A stretch of DNA of 64,000 nucleotides from Candidatus Woesearchaeota archaeon (GCA_016188245.1 JACPIE010000040.1:1-64000), one strand, 5' to 3'; positions 20,049-29,173 are shown, counted from the stretch's first letter. Notes: generated by a model not told the origin, from the letters alone. Program-made: numbers and translations.

Positions 20049-20213
20049 TTAAGCTCCTTTCAGCACAAAATAAAGCACTCCAACCACAAACAGCATGGAA
20101 AGCACAAAAAAAAGAATCATAAAAAATTTTTCAAAAAGCTTATGCATGACGAACATTACAATAAAGTATGCAACAACAGCTCCGGCAACTATGGTCAATA
20201 TTGAAAAAGGCAT
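20049..20213 (-). CDS. small membrane protein (54 aa)
   Basis: Manual translation MPFSILTIVAGAVVAYFIVMFVMHKLFEKFFMILFFVLSMLFVVGVLYFVLKGA; below ORF-track cutoff. Confidence 0.6.
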   Translation of the reverse strand: MPFSILTIVAGAVVAYFIVMFVMHKLFEKFFMILFFVLSMLFVVGVLYFVLKGA

Positions 20214-20214
20214 T

Positions 20215-20913
20215 TTATTTGTTATTGAAATGATTGCAATTCTTGCTTATGGGGCATTCCCGGCATAAAGGCTCCTTTTTGCATGTGTTTTTTCCCAATT
20301 CCACAAGCAATGCATGATGCTCATTAAATAACTTTTCGCTATTTGGCAGGCCCTGCATGAATAATTCCTGCAATTCTTCATAAGTTCGCTCTTTGTGCCC
20401 TATCCTGCTCATGATTCTTTTTGTGTAGGCATCAATTACAAAAACTGGCCGTTTAGCGGCATACAGGATAATTGAATCGGCTGTTTCAGGCCCTATTCCG
20501 CTGACAGACAACAGCTGTCTTCTAATCTCGGCAACATCATTTTTGAACAGCAAATCCAATCTCCCATTATGGTTCTTTAATAAAAAATCACAGAAATTCT
20601 TCAGTTTTTTTGCCTTCTGGTTATGGTAGCCGCTTGATTTTATGATTTGCGCTAATTTTTCATTTTTTATTTTAATTATTTTTTTAACATCAATCAAGTC
20701 ATTTTTGCTTAATCCAGTTATTGCCTTTTCAGCATTCTTCCAGCTAGTGTTTTGCGTCAGGATGGCGCCGAAGCATACCTCTAATTTTTGCTTTTTGTTC
20801 TTTGGCCCGCCGGAGTATTCAGGATGGAACTTTCCTTTTTCAGTAACAGGCCACCAAAGCTTAGGGCCTAAATGGGAAAGAAGTCGGTTATACATTACTA
20901 AAATTTTGTCCAT
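20215..20913 (-). CDS. HhH-GPD / endonuclease III-family DNA glycosylase
   Basis: LLSVSGIGPETADSIILYAAKRPVFVIDAYTKRI and C-terminal CKKEPLCRECPISKNC FeS motif. Confidence 0.92.
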   Translation of the reverse strand: MDKILVMYNRLLSHLGPKLWWPVTEKGKFHPEYSGGPKNKKQKLEVCFGAILTQNTSWKNAEKAITGLSKNDLIDVKKIIKIKNEKLAQIIKSSGYHNQKAKKLKNFCDFLLKNHNGRLDLLFKNDVAEIRRQLLSVSGIGPETADSIILYAAKRPVFVIDAYTKRIMSRIGHKERTYEELQELFMQGLPNSEKLFNEHHALLVELGKNTCKKEPLCRECPISKNCNHFNNK

Positions 20914-21022
20914 AAAGTTAGAGTAAGAATTTATTATTTAAATGTTCACTAATCAAAATTTAATTTCAACCAAACTTAATAAAAATTGAATGATAAGAAC
21001 ATCTCTTGTTAATATAAGAATA

Positions 21023-21331
21023 TTACTCTGCGTTTATGGGTTCAGCTTTTTTTGTTAAATAAATATGACCCTGAGGCGGGGTAGCTGTAAATTTTTTATC
21101 ATACACTACCTTGCCGCAAAGATAATCGGATGAAATGTTAGGTTGTAGGATATCTCTAAATGATTTAGGCATAATTGGTGGAGTCAGTGATCCATGGGTA
21201 TGCCTATCACCATTCAGACTAATTTCATAAGCAGAACCGTCATCATCTATACTAACCCGTATTTGTATCGGACCTGCTTTAGAGAGTTCTGTAACCACTA
21301 AAGCCAATTTATCTGGTGATAATTCCCCCAT
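21023..21331 (-). CDS. hypothetical protein
   Basis: 102 aa ORF. Confidence 0.45.
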   Translation of the reverse strand: MGELSPDKLALVVTELSKAGPIQIRVSIDDDGSAYEISLNGDRHTHGSLTPPIMPKSFRDILQPNISSDYLCGKVVYDKKFTATPPQGHIYLTKKAEPINAE

Positions 21332-21396
21332 AAATAAGTTCAGGATTATATCCTTTATAAATCTTTCTATTTTTAACCATCAAGAAGTGATAACAT

Positions 21397-21777
21397 TTAA
21401 GAAATCAGCACAGCATTCACAATCCCGTCCTGCCCGGGCCTCGACGTTATTCTTGCCTTGCCAAGCTCTGTATCGACGACAGCGCCTTTTGTCATTATGT
21501 TTCGCCTTATGAAATGCCTGTTGGCAGGATTGCCCGTAATTGTCTTTATCTTGGCCTGCTTGAAAGACTTTGACTTGGGATCAAACAAATTTGCAGTATC
21601 TGTGCTGAGCAGCCTGGCCTTTATGTTGCCGCCCATCACCCTTATAGTTTGCATTCTTTTCTTGCCGAGCTTTGTGAAAGAGGGTTCTCTTCCTAATTCG
21701 TACTGCTTTTTCTTGCGGTAGCCAATGTACCTTCCGCCTGTTGCCTTCCTTTTCGGCCTTGACTGGGATAATGCCAT
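21397..21777 (-). CDS. rps8e: ribosomal protein S8e
   Basis: RPKRKATGGRYIGYRKKKQYELGREPSFTKLG...NPANRHFIRRNIMTKGAVVDTELGKARITSRPGQDGIVNAVLI. Confidence 0.96.
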   Translation of the reverse strand: MALSQSRPKRKATGGRYIGYRKKKQYELGREPSFTKLGKKRMQTIRVMGGNIKARLLSTDTANLFDPKSKSFKQAKIKTITGNPANRHFIRRNIMTKGAVVDTELGKARITSRPGQDGIVNAVLIS

Positions 21778-21861
21778 AAAGCAAGGGTTTTTTGATGGTT
21801 TAAATATGTTTCTGTATTTGTTTCGATAGTTATTTATTTATGCTCAGCCAGTTTTATCCTT

Positions 21862-22269
21862 ATGGAAATTATTGAGTTATCCTTGGTGGCTGTTTTATTG
21901 GTTTGCATGGCACTTGCTGCATACGCAATCGGAAAGCATATTGCCAAAAAAGGGTTTGAGGATAGGATACCTGAAATAAGGGAAGATGCCATAAGCCAGT
22001 CAAAAGCTGTCCGCGACGGCCAGCTTAACCAGCACATGGCGCCTTTTCTTCCGGATTTTCCATACAATCATACTGAAGCAAGGTTTATGGGTGAGCCGAT
22101 TGATTTCATTGTTTTCAGAGGAATTGATGGCAGGAATGTAAGCGAGATAGTTTTCGTAGAAGTAAAGACGGCAAAAAGCCAGCTGTCTGATGTCCAGAAA
22201 AGCATTAAATCTGCAATTCAGGGCAGTAAAGTGTCGTGGCACGAATATAGAATTCCGAACAGGGATTAA
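21862..22269 (+). CDS. membrane-anchored Holliday-junction-resolvase-like endonuclease
   Basis: N-terminal TM; PIDFIVFRGIDGRNVSEIVFVEVKTAKSQLSDVQKSIKSAI nuclease-like core. Confidence 0.75.
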   Translation: MEIIELSLVAVLLVCMALAAYAIGKHIAKKGFEDRIPEIREDAISQSKAVRDGQLNQHMAPFLPDFPYNHTEARFMGEPIDFIVFRGIDGRNVSEIVFVEVKTAKSQLSDVQKSIKSAIQGSKVSWHEYRIPNRD

Positions 22270-22318
22270 AAACATTTATAAATGAACTGATTTTTCGGAT
22301 GCTTAGTGTTTTAATTTG

Positions 22319-22543
22319 ATGGAACAGGCAAGGCCGTTGGACGCATTAAACAAGTCCAGGGACAAGAGGATTATTGTAGAGCTTAAGAACAACAAGCAGT
22401 TCATAGGCAAGCTTAAGTCTTTTGACATTCATATAAATGTAGTTCTTGACGATGTTGAAGAGAGGGTCAACGGCGAAGTTTCAAGAAAGTTCAACACCGT
22501 ATTCATAAGGGGCGACACGATAACTGTGATATCAACAGAGTAG
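22319..22543 (+). CDS. Sm-like archaeal protein (SmAP/Lsm)
   Basis: RIIVELKNNKQFIGKLKSFDIHINVVLDDVEE...VFIRGDTITVIS; upstream of L37e. Confidence 0.95.
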   Translation: MEQARPLDALNKSRDKRIIVELKNNKQFIGKLKSFDIHINVVLDDVEERVNGEVSRKFNTVFIRGDTITVISTE

Positions 22544-22570
22544 ATTTCTAGATAAAATGAAAGGAAATCC

Positions 22571-22678
22571 ATCAAATTTTTGCAAAACACTAAAAAATCA
22601 AGGATTTTTTGTGCCCCAAAAACTGAAGTTTTTGTGGGAATTTGATAAAAAGCACGCAAGTGCCATTTTCAATGGCAC
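22571..22678. repeat. three-hairpin cluster with outer stem between SmAP and L37e
   Basis: Outer ATCAAATT/AATTTGAT (22571-22578/22639-22646) enclosing AAAAAATC-AAG-GATTTTTT and CAAAAAC-TGAA-GTTTTTG; then GTGCCATT-TTC-AATGGCAC (22660-22678). Confidence 0.75.
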
Positions 22679-22690
22679 GAGGTTGAACAA

Positions 22691-22861
22691 ATGAAAGGCA
22701 CTCCATCAATGGGCGCAAAGTCCGGCAAGAAGAACATGATATACTGCCGGCGCTGCGGCAAAAGGACATTTAACATAGGCAGCAAGAAAAGATGCAGCTC
22801 ATGCGGCTATGGCAAGAGCAAAAGACTGAGAAGCTACGCCTGGCAGAAGAAGATAAGGTAG
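22691..22861 (+). CDS. rpl37e: ribosomal protein L37e
   Basis: Manual translation MKGTPSMGAKSGKKNMIYCRRCGKRTFNIGSKKRCSSCGYGKSKRLRSYAWQKKIR; absent from ORF track (56 aa). Confidence 0.95.
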   Translation: MKGTPSMGAKSGKKNMIYCRRCGKRTFNIGSKKRCSSCGYGKSKRLRSYAWQKKIR

Positions 22862-22943
22862 AATTCAGTTCTTGGCCCATCAACAGGCAATCTTAAAGTT
22901 TTTAGCAAAGATTTTTAAACAAATATTCCAAACTTTTCATTAT

Positions 22944-23102
22944 GCGGAGGTGCCGGAGACTCGCAAGCGATTCGCTCGCAAGCCGCAATGGCCAAACGGG
23001 ATAGGCTTAGGCAAGGCATCCATTGGTGTAATGAGCTGATGCGATGAATTGAAGACACCTATTGGCTTAGTGCCTACGCAGGTTCGAATCCTGTCCTCCG
23101 CA
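22944..23102 (+). tRNA. tRNA-Leu(UAG) with 30-nt D-arm insertion and 45-nt 37/38 intron
   Basis: Acceptor GCGGAGG/CCTCCGC; D-stem CCG/CGG; ATAGG/CCTAT with anticodon TAG; variable arm GGC/GCC; T-arm GCAGG-TTCGAAT-CCTGT; insertions 22953-22982 and 23012-23056. Confidence 0.9.
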
Positions 23103-23274
23103 CTCATATTTTTAAATCAGGGTTTTGCAGATTTCACAAGGCTGTCTTTCCGGCTTCATTTATGGCTCAGGAAATGATTTTGCCAAATACGGCATCTCAC
23201 CCCGGATTCTCGGATTTTTATCAAATATTTGCAGCCGTAATTTTTATATATAAGTTTAGATATCCATTTTCAAA

Positions 23275-23499
23275 ATGGGAAAAAAAGACAAGCCAAAGAA
23301 GATGAGCGTGAAGAAAGAGAGGTACTTGAAGTTCAGGAAGGAAAAGCCTTCTTCTATGACGGTTGCAATGCCGGACCTGACGGAAGAGCAAGTGCATCAG
23401 CGAAAGACCGACCAGCAGCTGGTTGACAATTTCTGGCGCACTTACAGGAGGCCGCCTCCAAGGTTTGTGAATGAAAGGAAGGCAAAGAGCAAGAGATAG
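23275..23499 (+). CDS. small basic hypothetical protein
   Basis: 74 aa Lys/Arg-rich ORF with TATA-like sequence upstream. Confidence 0.6.
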   Translation: MGKKDKPKKMSVKKERYLKFRKEKPSSMTVAMPDLTEEQVHQRKTDQQLVDNFWRTYRRPPPRFVNERKAKSKR

Positions 23500-23524
23500 A
23501 TTTCCTGATTTTATAAAAACTGAT

Positions 23525-23917
23525 TTATTTGCCTGTTTTTCTAAAAAGTCTTGGAGTTGCTGTCGTTGATTCTAACCCTCCAGGTAATTGTGGCTTGTAA
23601 ATGCCGGAAAGCAGCCTGTCCTCTTCCCTGATTGCCGCATACTCATAACCAAAAATGCGAGCAAGTTTTCTGCATTCTTCTATTCTTTGTGCTTGGACAT
23701 TAATTCCCTGCGAATTTATGGCATTTAACGTCAAGCCTTCCAGCAGTTTTTCTTCGACATCAACACCGATTATTAGCGGTTGGGTTGGGTAGTATAGGTA
23801 CTCTATCCATTTTTTTGCATCTTCAGTAATTCTCACGGACTGAATAAGGTATAGCAAACCTTTGAGTTCCCTGACTAAAAATGGGCCGCCATCAGACTCC
23901 CAGATTATTTGACTCAT
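23525..23917 (-). CDS. hypothetical protein
   Basis: 130 aa ORF. Confidence 0.5.
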   Translation of the reverse strand: MSQIIWESDGGPFLVRELKGLLYLIQSVRITEDAKKWIEYLYYPTQPLIIGVDVEEKLLEGLTLNAINSQGINVQAQRIEECRKLARIFGYEYAAIREEDRLLSGIYKPQLPGGLESTTATPRLFRKTGK

Positions 23918-23945
23918 GTTTTTTAGCGGGATTGATTTATAGTAT

Positions 23946-24037
23946 AGAGAATTTTGAAAAAACTATCAAATTGTCAAAATTCTCTAAGAGAACTTTGAAT
24001 CAAATATATAAAACTAATGAATTATTCAAAGTTCTCT
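23946..24037. repeat. tandem perfect hairpins with AGAGAA...TTCTCT ends
   Basis: AGAGAATTTTGA/TCAAAATTCTCT (23946-23957/23974-23985) and AGAGAACTTTGAAT/ATTCAAAGTTCTCT (23987-24000/24024-24037). Confidence 0.88.
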
Positions 24038-24158
24038 ATATATAACTTTTTTATGAATCGGGGAAATTTTACCGTAAAAAATACCCCAGTATACTAATCT
24101 GTATACGACAAATCAAAAGATTTTTATAGGAAGCTAACAATAAAGATTATACGTGGGG

Positions 24159-24305
24159 GTGTACATTTTGAGGCTTTTTTCTGATAATGACAAGCGGGAC
24201 TATATTACAGTAGACGGAAGTGTGTACACCCACAGGCAGATTGAAACGAGAAACGGGATTATTTTTATGAGGATGAAGAAGAGAATCCTAAAACGACCTG
24301 ATTAA
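24159..24305 (+). CDS. small ORF (about 48 aa)
   Basis: GTG start after GTGGGGGT; VYILRLFSDNDKRDYITVDGSVYTHRQIETRNGIIFMRMKKRILKRPD. Confidence 0.5.
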   Translation: MYILRLFSDNDKRDYITVDGSVYTHRQIETRNGIIFMRMKKRILKRPD

Positions 24306-24307
24306 AA

Positions 24308-24472
24308 ATGAAGAAGAAAGACATGAAGCTGATGCTTCTGGTTGCAATCATAGTTATCGTTGTGTGGCTTCTGATAAAATTTATCAGCTCCGTCCCTTTT
24401 TGGGTATGGCTGCTGGTTATTGGAATAGTTGCCTATTTGAACTGGGCAAAGATTAGGAATATGCTGTCATGA
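24308..24472 (+). CDS. small membrane protein (54 aa)
   Basis: MKKKDMKLMLLVAIIVIVVWLLIKFISSVPFWVWLLVIGIVAYLNWAKIRNMLS. Confidence 0.6.
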   Translation: MKKKDMKLMLLVAIIVIVVWLLIKFISSVPFWVWLLVIGIVAYLNWAKIRNMLS

Positions 24473-24648
24473 AAATTAAGTATAAGTTTCTGGTTCTGAT
24501 TGTTGTTTTGATTTTAATCATTAACATAACCTTGCTTGCATTGAACAAAATCAATGAAATTTTGTTTTGGGCAGTTATAGCTGTGGCTGCTGTTTTTGCT
24601 TATGTGATTTTGCCTAAGATGAAAGCAAAGCTTAATTTTAACCAATAA
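24469..24648 (+). CDS. small membrane protein (59 aa)
   Basis: MKIKYKFLVLIVVLILIINITLLALNKINEILFWAVIAVAAVFAYVILPKMKAKLNFNQ; 4-nt overlap with upstream ORF. Confidence 0.6.
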   Translation: MKIKYKFLVLIVVLILIINITLLALNKINEILFWAVIAVAAVFAYVILPKMKAKLNFNQ

Positions 24649-24857
24649 TAAGGAACAGTTGGGTAGGGAATGGTAGGGGCTTCGCTGTTTTTTCCCAACC
24701 AGTTTTTAAGGCTGTCAGTTATAGTTTTTCAATATTGCTATTGGATACTTTTAACTGTAAATGAGTTTTTACAGCTACGCACCCCCAAAAAATGATAGGA
24801 TTTATCGGTATTTATATGTTGCCTATATACATCTTATAGAAAATAAAAATAAAAGGC

Positions 24858-25007
24858 TTATTTAGCCTTTCCAAGAATCCTGAAAACCTTTGTGCCGCAT
24901 GCGCCGCACACTCCTTTCATGGCTTTCATGCCATTCTTCATTGTGACTTCCTTGCCGTCTTTGATTTCAACTTCTTTCCTGCATCTCATGCATCTTCCTC
25001 TTGCCAT
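24858..25007 (-). CDS. small zinc-binding protein
   Basis: Manual translation MARGRCMRCRKEVEIKDGKEVTMKNGMKAMKGVCGACGTKVFRILGKAK, two CxxC pairs. Confidence 0.75.
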   Translation of the reverse strand: MARGRCMRCRKEVEIKDGKEVTMKNGMKAMKGVCGACGTKVFRILGKAK

Positions 25008-25149
25008 TCTTTACGCACCTCGGGTTTTTAAACAAATCTAGGATTTTTAACCTATGAGCTGGTAAGATATCAAGTTATATATAAACATTTGGTTTTTTAC
25101 GAGTGATTTGTTACTTCTGGGTTGAGAATAAGGTGATTAATGTAATAAT

Positions 25150-25815
25150 TCATTCCACAATCTCCAGCAGCTCCTTAATGTCATCTATCTCATAATCCGC
25201 TCCAAGCGGGTTTGCCTTTGGATTTCCGTATTTTGCGAAGCAAGTCGGCATTCCGAGCTTCTTGGCGCCTTTGATGTCTCTTTCGGGCCTGTCGCCAACC
25301 ATGAGGCATTCATACGGCTTGACCTTGAGTTTTCTGAAAGCCACTTCAAAAGGCTTTGCGCTCGGCTTAAACTCCTTAGTGTCTTCAAAAGCCACAACCA
25401 CATCAAACAAATGGTTTATCTTCATTGAAACCAGCCTTATCCATGCCTTTAATCTTGGCGCATCAGAAACAATAGCCAGCTTTATGCCCCTTCTTTTAAG
25501 CTCAAATAAGGCAGCTATTACATGAGGGTACGGCTCAAGAAAGCCTGCCCTTACCCTCCTGTAAGCGACTATGCCGCTTGCCAGCACTTCGTAATCAATG
25601 TTTTTTGTCAGCTTCTTGAGGAATTTCTGGAATATCGTCTTTTCTTCCAACCCATATTTGTCATAAAGGGAGAAAAGCTCCTTTATTGCTTTGCCTTTCT
25701 TAACATTCAAGCCGGCGCCAATCATTGCGGTTATGGCAGCATCGCAGCTTAATTTCTTCATCCTCATGAAATCTATCAAAGTGTTGTCCAAATCGAAGAT
25801 GATTGCTTTAAGCAT
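25150..25815 (-). CDS. HAD-superfamily hydrolase
   Basis: IIFDLDNTLIDF, IVSDAP, MVGDRPERDIKGAKKLGMPT. Confidence 0.93.
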   Translation of the reverse strand: MLKAIIFDLDNTLIDFMRMKKLSCDAAITAMIGAGLNVKKGKAIKELFSLYDKYGLEEKTIFQKFLKKLTKNIDYEVLASGIVAYRRVRAGFLEPYPHVIAALFELKRRGIKLAIVSDAPRLKAWIRLVSMKINHLFDVVVAFEDTKEFKPSAKPFEVAFRKLKVKPYECLMVGDRPERDIKGAKKLGMPTCFAKYGNPKANPLGADYEIDDIKELLEIVE

Positions 25816-25874
25816 AAGGGGGATAAAACTAATTTATTATAAAAAACTATTGAAAAGCAAATTCAAAATAATGA

Positions 25875-26723
25875 TTACTTGATGCTCTCCTTAAAAAACC
25901 CAATAACCTTTTTCTCGTATTTTTCAGGATTAACTGAATGCGTCATCCCGTGGTCTGCATCTTCAACAATCCAAAGCTCTGCTTTTTTGTTTGCATCATG
26001 CAGCAGATAGGCTTCGTTTACAGGAATCTGGGAATCTTTTTCTGCGTGTATAATTAATATTGGAATTTCAAGATGTTTAATGCTGTCAGCAGGGCTTGCA
26101 TCGCCAATGTTTATATTTAAAAACAGAAGCCCATACAATTTTGTCAGGTAAGCCAGCGGGTATTTAAAAATAAAAAACATGCCGTACATATGCTCAACCA
26201 TATTGGTTAATTTTGCATATGCGCTGTCTGTTACAACAGCCTTGACATTGTCGTGCTTTGCCATCAAAGCAACCGCCCCTCCCAATGAAAAGCCGTAAAG
26301 CCCTATTTCTGCCATGTTTTTTTCTTTTTCCAGATATTTGATAGCCCCAAGCAAGTCCTTTTTTTCAAGATAGCCGGCAGTCGTGTACCTGCCTTCGCTG
26401 TTTCCAAAGCTTCTGAAGTCAAACAAAAATACGTTAAAATCTTTTGCAAGAAATTCGGCAATTTCGAGAAGATTAGCTTTGTCGGCAGGATACCCGTGCA
26501 TCACAATGATTGCTGATTTTGTTTTGTTGTTTGGAATGAGCCAGCCGCTTAATTTTATTCCGTCAGTGCTTTTGAAAGAAACTTCCTCGTATTTTAATCC
26601 TAAATCAGATGGAATCAGGTTTGTTGTTATCTTTTTAGGATGGATTGACATAAGAAATGTTAATAAAGAAAATATTACAAGGAATAACACAACAAACAAT
26701 AATGTTTTAAGCCAGATTTGCAT
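25875..26723 (-). CDS. alpha/beta hydrolase (membrane-anchored)
   Basis: IVMHGYPADKANLLEIAEFL, GLYGFSLGGAVAL nucleophile elbow, N-terminal TM. Confidence 0.9.
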   Translation of the reverse strand: MQIWLKTLLFVVLFLVIFSLLTFLMSIHPKKITTNLIPSDLGLKYEEVSFKSTDGIKLSGWLIPNNKTKSAIIVMHGYPADKANLLEIAEFLAKDFNVFLFDFRSFGNSEGRYTTAGYLEKKDLLGAIKYLEKEKNMAEIGLYGFSLGGAVALMAKHDNVKAVVTDSAYAKLTNMVEHMYGMFFIFKYPLAYLTKLYGLLFLNINIGDASPADSIKHLEIPILIIHAEKDSQIPVNEAYLLHDANKKAELWIVEDADHGMTHSVNPEKYEKKVIGFFKESIK

Positions 26724-26880
26724 GTTTATCCTGTTTATCGGGAAGTATAAAAAGATTGCTAAAATCGACGAAAAGATTATTTCATAAAATTTTATTACAT
26801 AAGTTTATTACATAATAGTCATTAAAATTCAGCATTTAAATAGAAATTTATTTATATTCAATTAAACTAAACTACAAATT

Positions 26881-27927
26881 GTGACGTTTATGAACTCTCA
26901 AGATAATATTATCGTGATGAAACCTGATATTAAAGAAGAGATAGCTAAGAAAAGAGGTTTTGTACCTATATCAAAAGAAGATCCTTTATGGAGAAATATG
27001 TATAAAAGTATTGATTTTATTGTTGAATGTTCATCTCCAGCTCCAAAATCTCCAAAGCAGGGGGTGTTGCCTGGATTTGAAGACAATGGTTACCTTGGTT
27101 TTGCTGATAATACGCCAGCAGATAAACCATCAATAATTTCAACTTATGAAGCTTTAGCTTCCTTATGGTGGGCAGAGCAAGGATTGCATATTGATGATGC
27201 TGTATCAAGACTTTTAGATAGAAGAGGTGATGATGCATTTATAAAAATAGCTAGATTTACTGCAAAATGTTTTGGTAGGGGGTCTAGCGGAGAATATTTA
27301 GCATTTAAACCAACACCTTCAGGTTTAGAATTAGATGTAGAATCAACGCATAGGGGAGTTGAAATTTTATATTTATTAGCTGATGCATTTGGCGAACAAC
27401 GAGCATTTCCTGAATTTCAAAGAATTGTAGGTGATAATGGTTTTTTAGAAGTGTATAAATTTATAAAAGCATGTTTTTCAAAAGAAAGAGGTCCTGTAGC
27501 TGAATTTTTTGGAATAGAACCAAATTTTGGAGCATACCGACCACTTCCTAATCAAGGAAAATTAAACATTCACAGCACTTATGGCGCTTTAGAAACATTA
27601 AAATTCATTGCTCCTTATATAGGTGAGCAAGGAAAATCTCTTGTTGGAGAAGTGAAAGAAAATACTATTTTAATAAGAAATTTTATCAGACTATTTAGAA
27701 ACAGATTTGGATTTTTGCCTGGGTCCGAACAAAATGTGCTTTCGACTCATGAAGCTATGGAAATTTCAGAAATTTTATTCTGGTTTAATCATCCTGATAA
27801 AATTAGAGATAAAGAAGCTCTTAGAGAATTTGAAAAACAATTTTATGACCCAAAAAAATTAGTTGATTTTGTAATGAGATGTTATAATCCTACAACCGGT
27901 GGTTTTGCTGGATATGCGCTTCGTTAA
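26881..27927 (+). CDS. alpha/alpha-toroid protein resembling prenyltransferase beta-subunit/terpenoid-cyclase repeats
   Basis: Repeated FI..C...GF...STYEALASLWW / STHRGVEILYLL / STYGALETLKFI / STHEAMEISEILF, ending FVMRCYNPTTGGFAG. Confidence 0.6.
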   Translation: MTFMNSQDNIIVMKPDIKEEIAKKRGFVPISKEDPLWRNMYKSIDFIVECSSPAPKSPKQGVLPGFEDNGYLGFADNTPADKPSIISTYEALASLWWAEQGLHIDDAVSRLLDRRGDDAFIKIARFTAKCFGRGSSGEYLAFKPTPSGLELDVESTHRGVEILYLLADAFGEQRAFPEFQRIVGDNGFLEVYKFIKACFSKERGPVAEFFGIEPNFGAYRPLPNQGKLNIHSTYGALETLKFIAPYIGEQGKSLVGEVKENTILIRNFIRLFRNRFGFLPGSEQNVLSTHEAMEISEILFWFNHPDKIRDKEALREFEKQFYDPKKLVDFVMRCYNPTTGGFAGYALR

Positions 27928-27988
27928 AATTTATGAATAATTCTACCTAATCACAACCTTTAAAAATCGCCTTCAATTCTGAAACTGC

Positions 27989-29059
27989 ATGGAAACTCTT
28001 GAATCCTTGAAATGGCTCAAAGAAAGAAATCTGTATGAACTGGCATCAAAAGTGGCAGTTTCCCTGAAAAAGATTTTTACACCATGCCTTGCTGTAAAGG
28101 ACGAAAAGGTGCTCATAGTTGGGGATGTGGGTTACGAAAACAGGAATGTTGCCGCTGTGATATCGGCAGCATATTATCTTGCAGCCGAGCAGCTGAAGCT
28201 GGACGCAAAGCTGATGCTGCAGAATGTAAAGTCAAGAGGCGATGTTTCTGACGAGAATGTGATAAAAAGCCTGTCGGAGCTTAAAAGCGGCAACATAATA
28301 ATCTTGAACATGTCTGACAAGCTTGGCAATATCCAGGAGCTTGGAAAAAGCTTCAGAAAATGGATTGCCAAGAAAAGCCATAGGTTCATTTCCGCAATGA
28401 GCCTGGGCGATTTGGCCACGAGCAATATTGAGCTGATAACCAAAGCGATAGATGTCAATTACAAGCCGCTGCAGGCACAGCATGAGTCAATAAGGCAGAA
28501 ACTGGAAAATGCGAAAGAGGTGCATGTAACAACCTCTGCAGGGACTGACTTGCGCTATGGCAAAAGCGGCATAAAATCAATCTCGGCTGATGGAAATTAC
28601 ACGATGCCCGGCACCGGTGGAAATCTGCCTGCAGGTGAAGTTTACTCTGCGCCAAGCGGCAAAGAAGTGAATGGAAAAGTTGTCATAGACGGCTCATCAA
28701 GGACCCATGAGCATACAATCTTGATCAGGAATCCGATAGAATTAGAAATAGAAAACGGGAATATTGTCGGGATTAAAGGTGGAGAAGAGGCAAAGCAGCT
28801 TGAAAACACTTTAAAATGGGCTGCGTCAGTTGCAAAAAACCCGGGCAATGTCAGGAGAATCTGCGAGCTCGGGATTGGGCTGAATCCGAAAGCCTCGATT
28901 ATCGGGGCCATGATAGTTGATGACAAAACTTTGGGCACAGCACACATCGGCATAGGCTCGAACTACTGGTTCGGCGGCAATATTTATGCAATCATCCATC
29001 TTGACCAGGTGTTCAAGAACCCGACAATTTATTTGGATGATGAATTGCTGAAGATATGA
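27989..29059 (+). CDS. M29-like (thermophilic) aminopeptidase
   Basis: TSAGTDLRYG, AGEVYSAPSG, ELGIGLNP, GTAHIGIGSN patterns. Confidence 0.85.
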   Translation: METLESLKWLKERNLYELASKVAVSLKKIFTPCLAVKDEKVLIVGDVGYENRNVAAVISAAYYLAAEQLKLDAKLMLQNVKSRGDVSDENVIKSLSELKSGNIIILNMSDKLGNIQELGKSFRKWIAKKSHRFISAMSLGDLATSNIELITKAIDVNYKPLQAQHESIRQKLENAKEVHVTTSAGTDLRYGKSGIKSISADGNYTMPGTGGNLPAGEVYSAPSGKEVNGKVVIDGSSRTHEHTILIRNPIELEIENGNIVGIKGGEEAKQLENTLKWAASVAKNPGNVRRICELGIGLNPKASIIGAMIVDDKTLGTAHIGIGSNYWFGGNIYAIIHLDQVFKNPTIYLDDELLKI

Positions 29060-29173
29060 TTACAGTTCTTCCTCTGTTTCAGTCATCCATTTAGGCAAGT
29101 CTATATCTGGATATTTCTTGCCGGAGCCTTCAAAATAAGCGCCTTTTTCTTTCAGTTTTTCCAGCTTCTGCAT
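29060..29173 (-). other. short ORF or gene remnant (37 aa)
   Basis: MQKLEKLKEKGAYFEGSGKKYPDIDLPKWMTETEEEL on minus strand. Confidence 0.3.

Noticed and set aside
23012-23056. C/D-box sRNA inside the tRNA-Leu(UAG) intron
   Set aside because: GATGA- and CTGA-like strings exist but not in a convincing C-D'-C'-D order or spacing.
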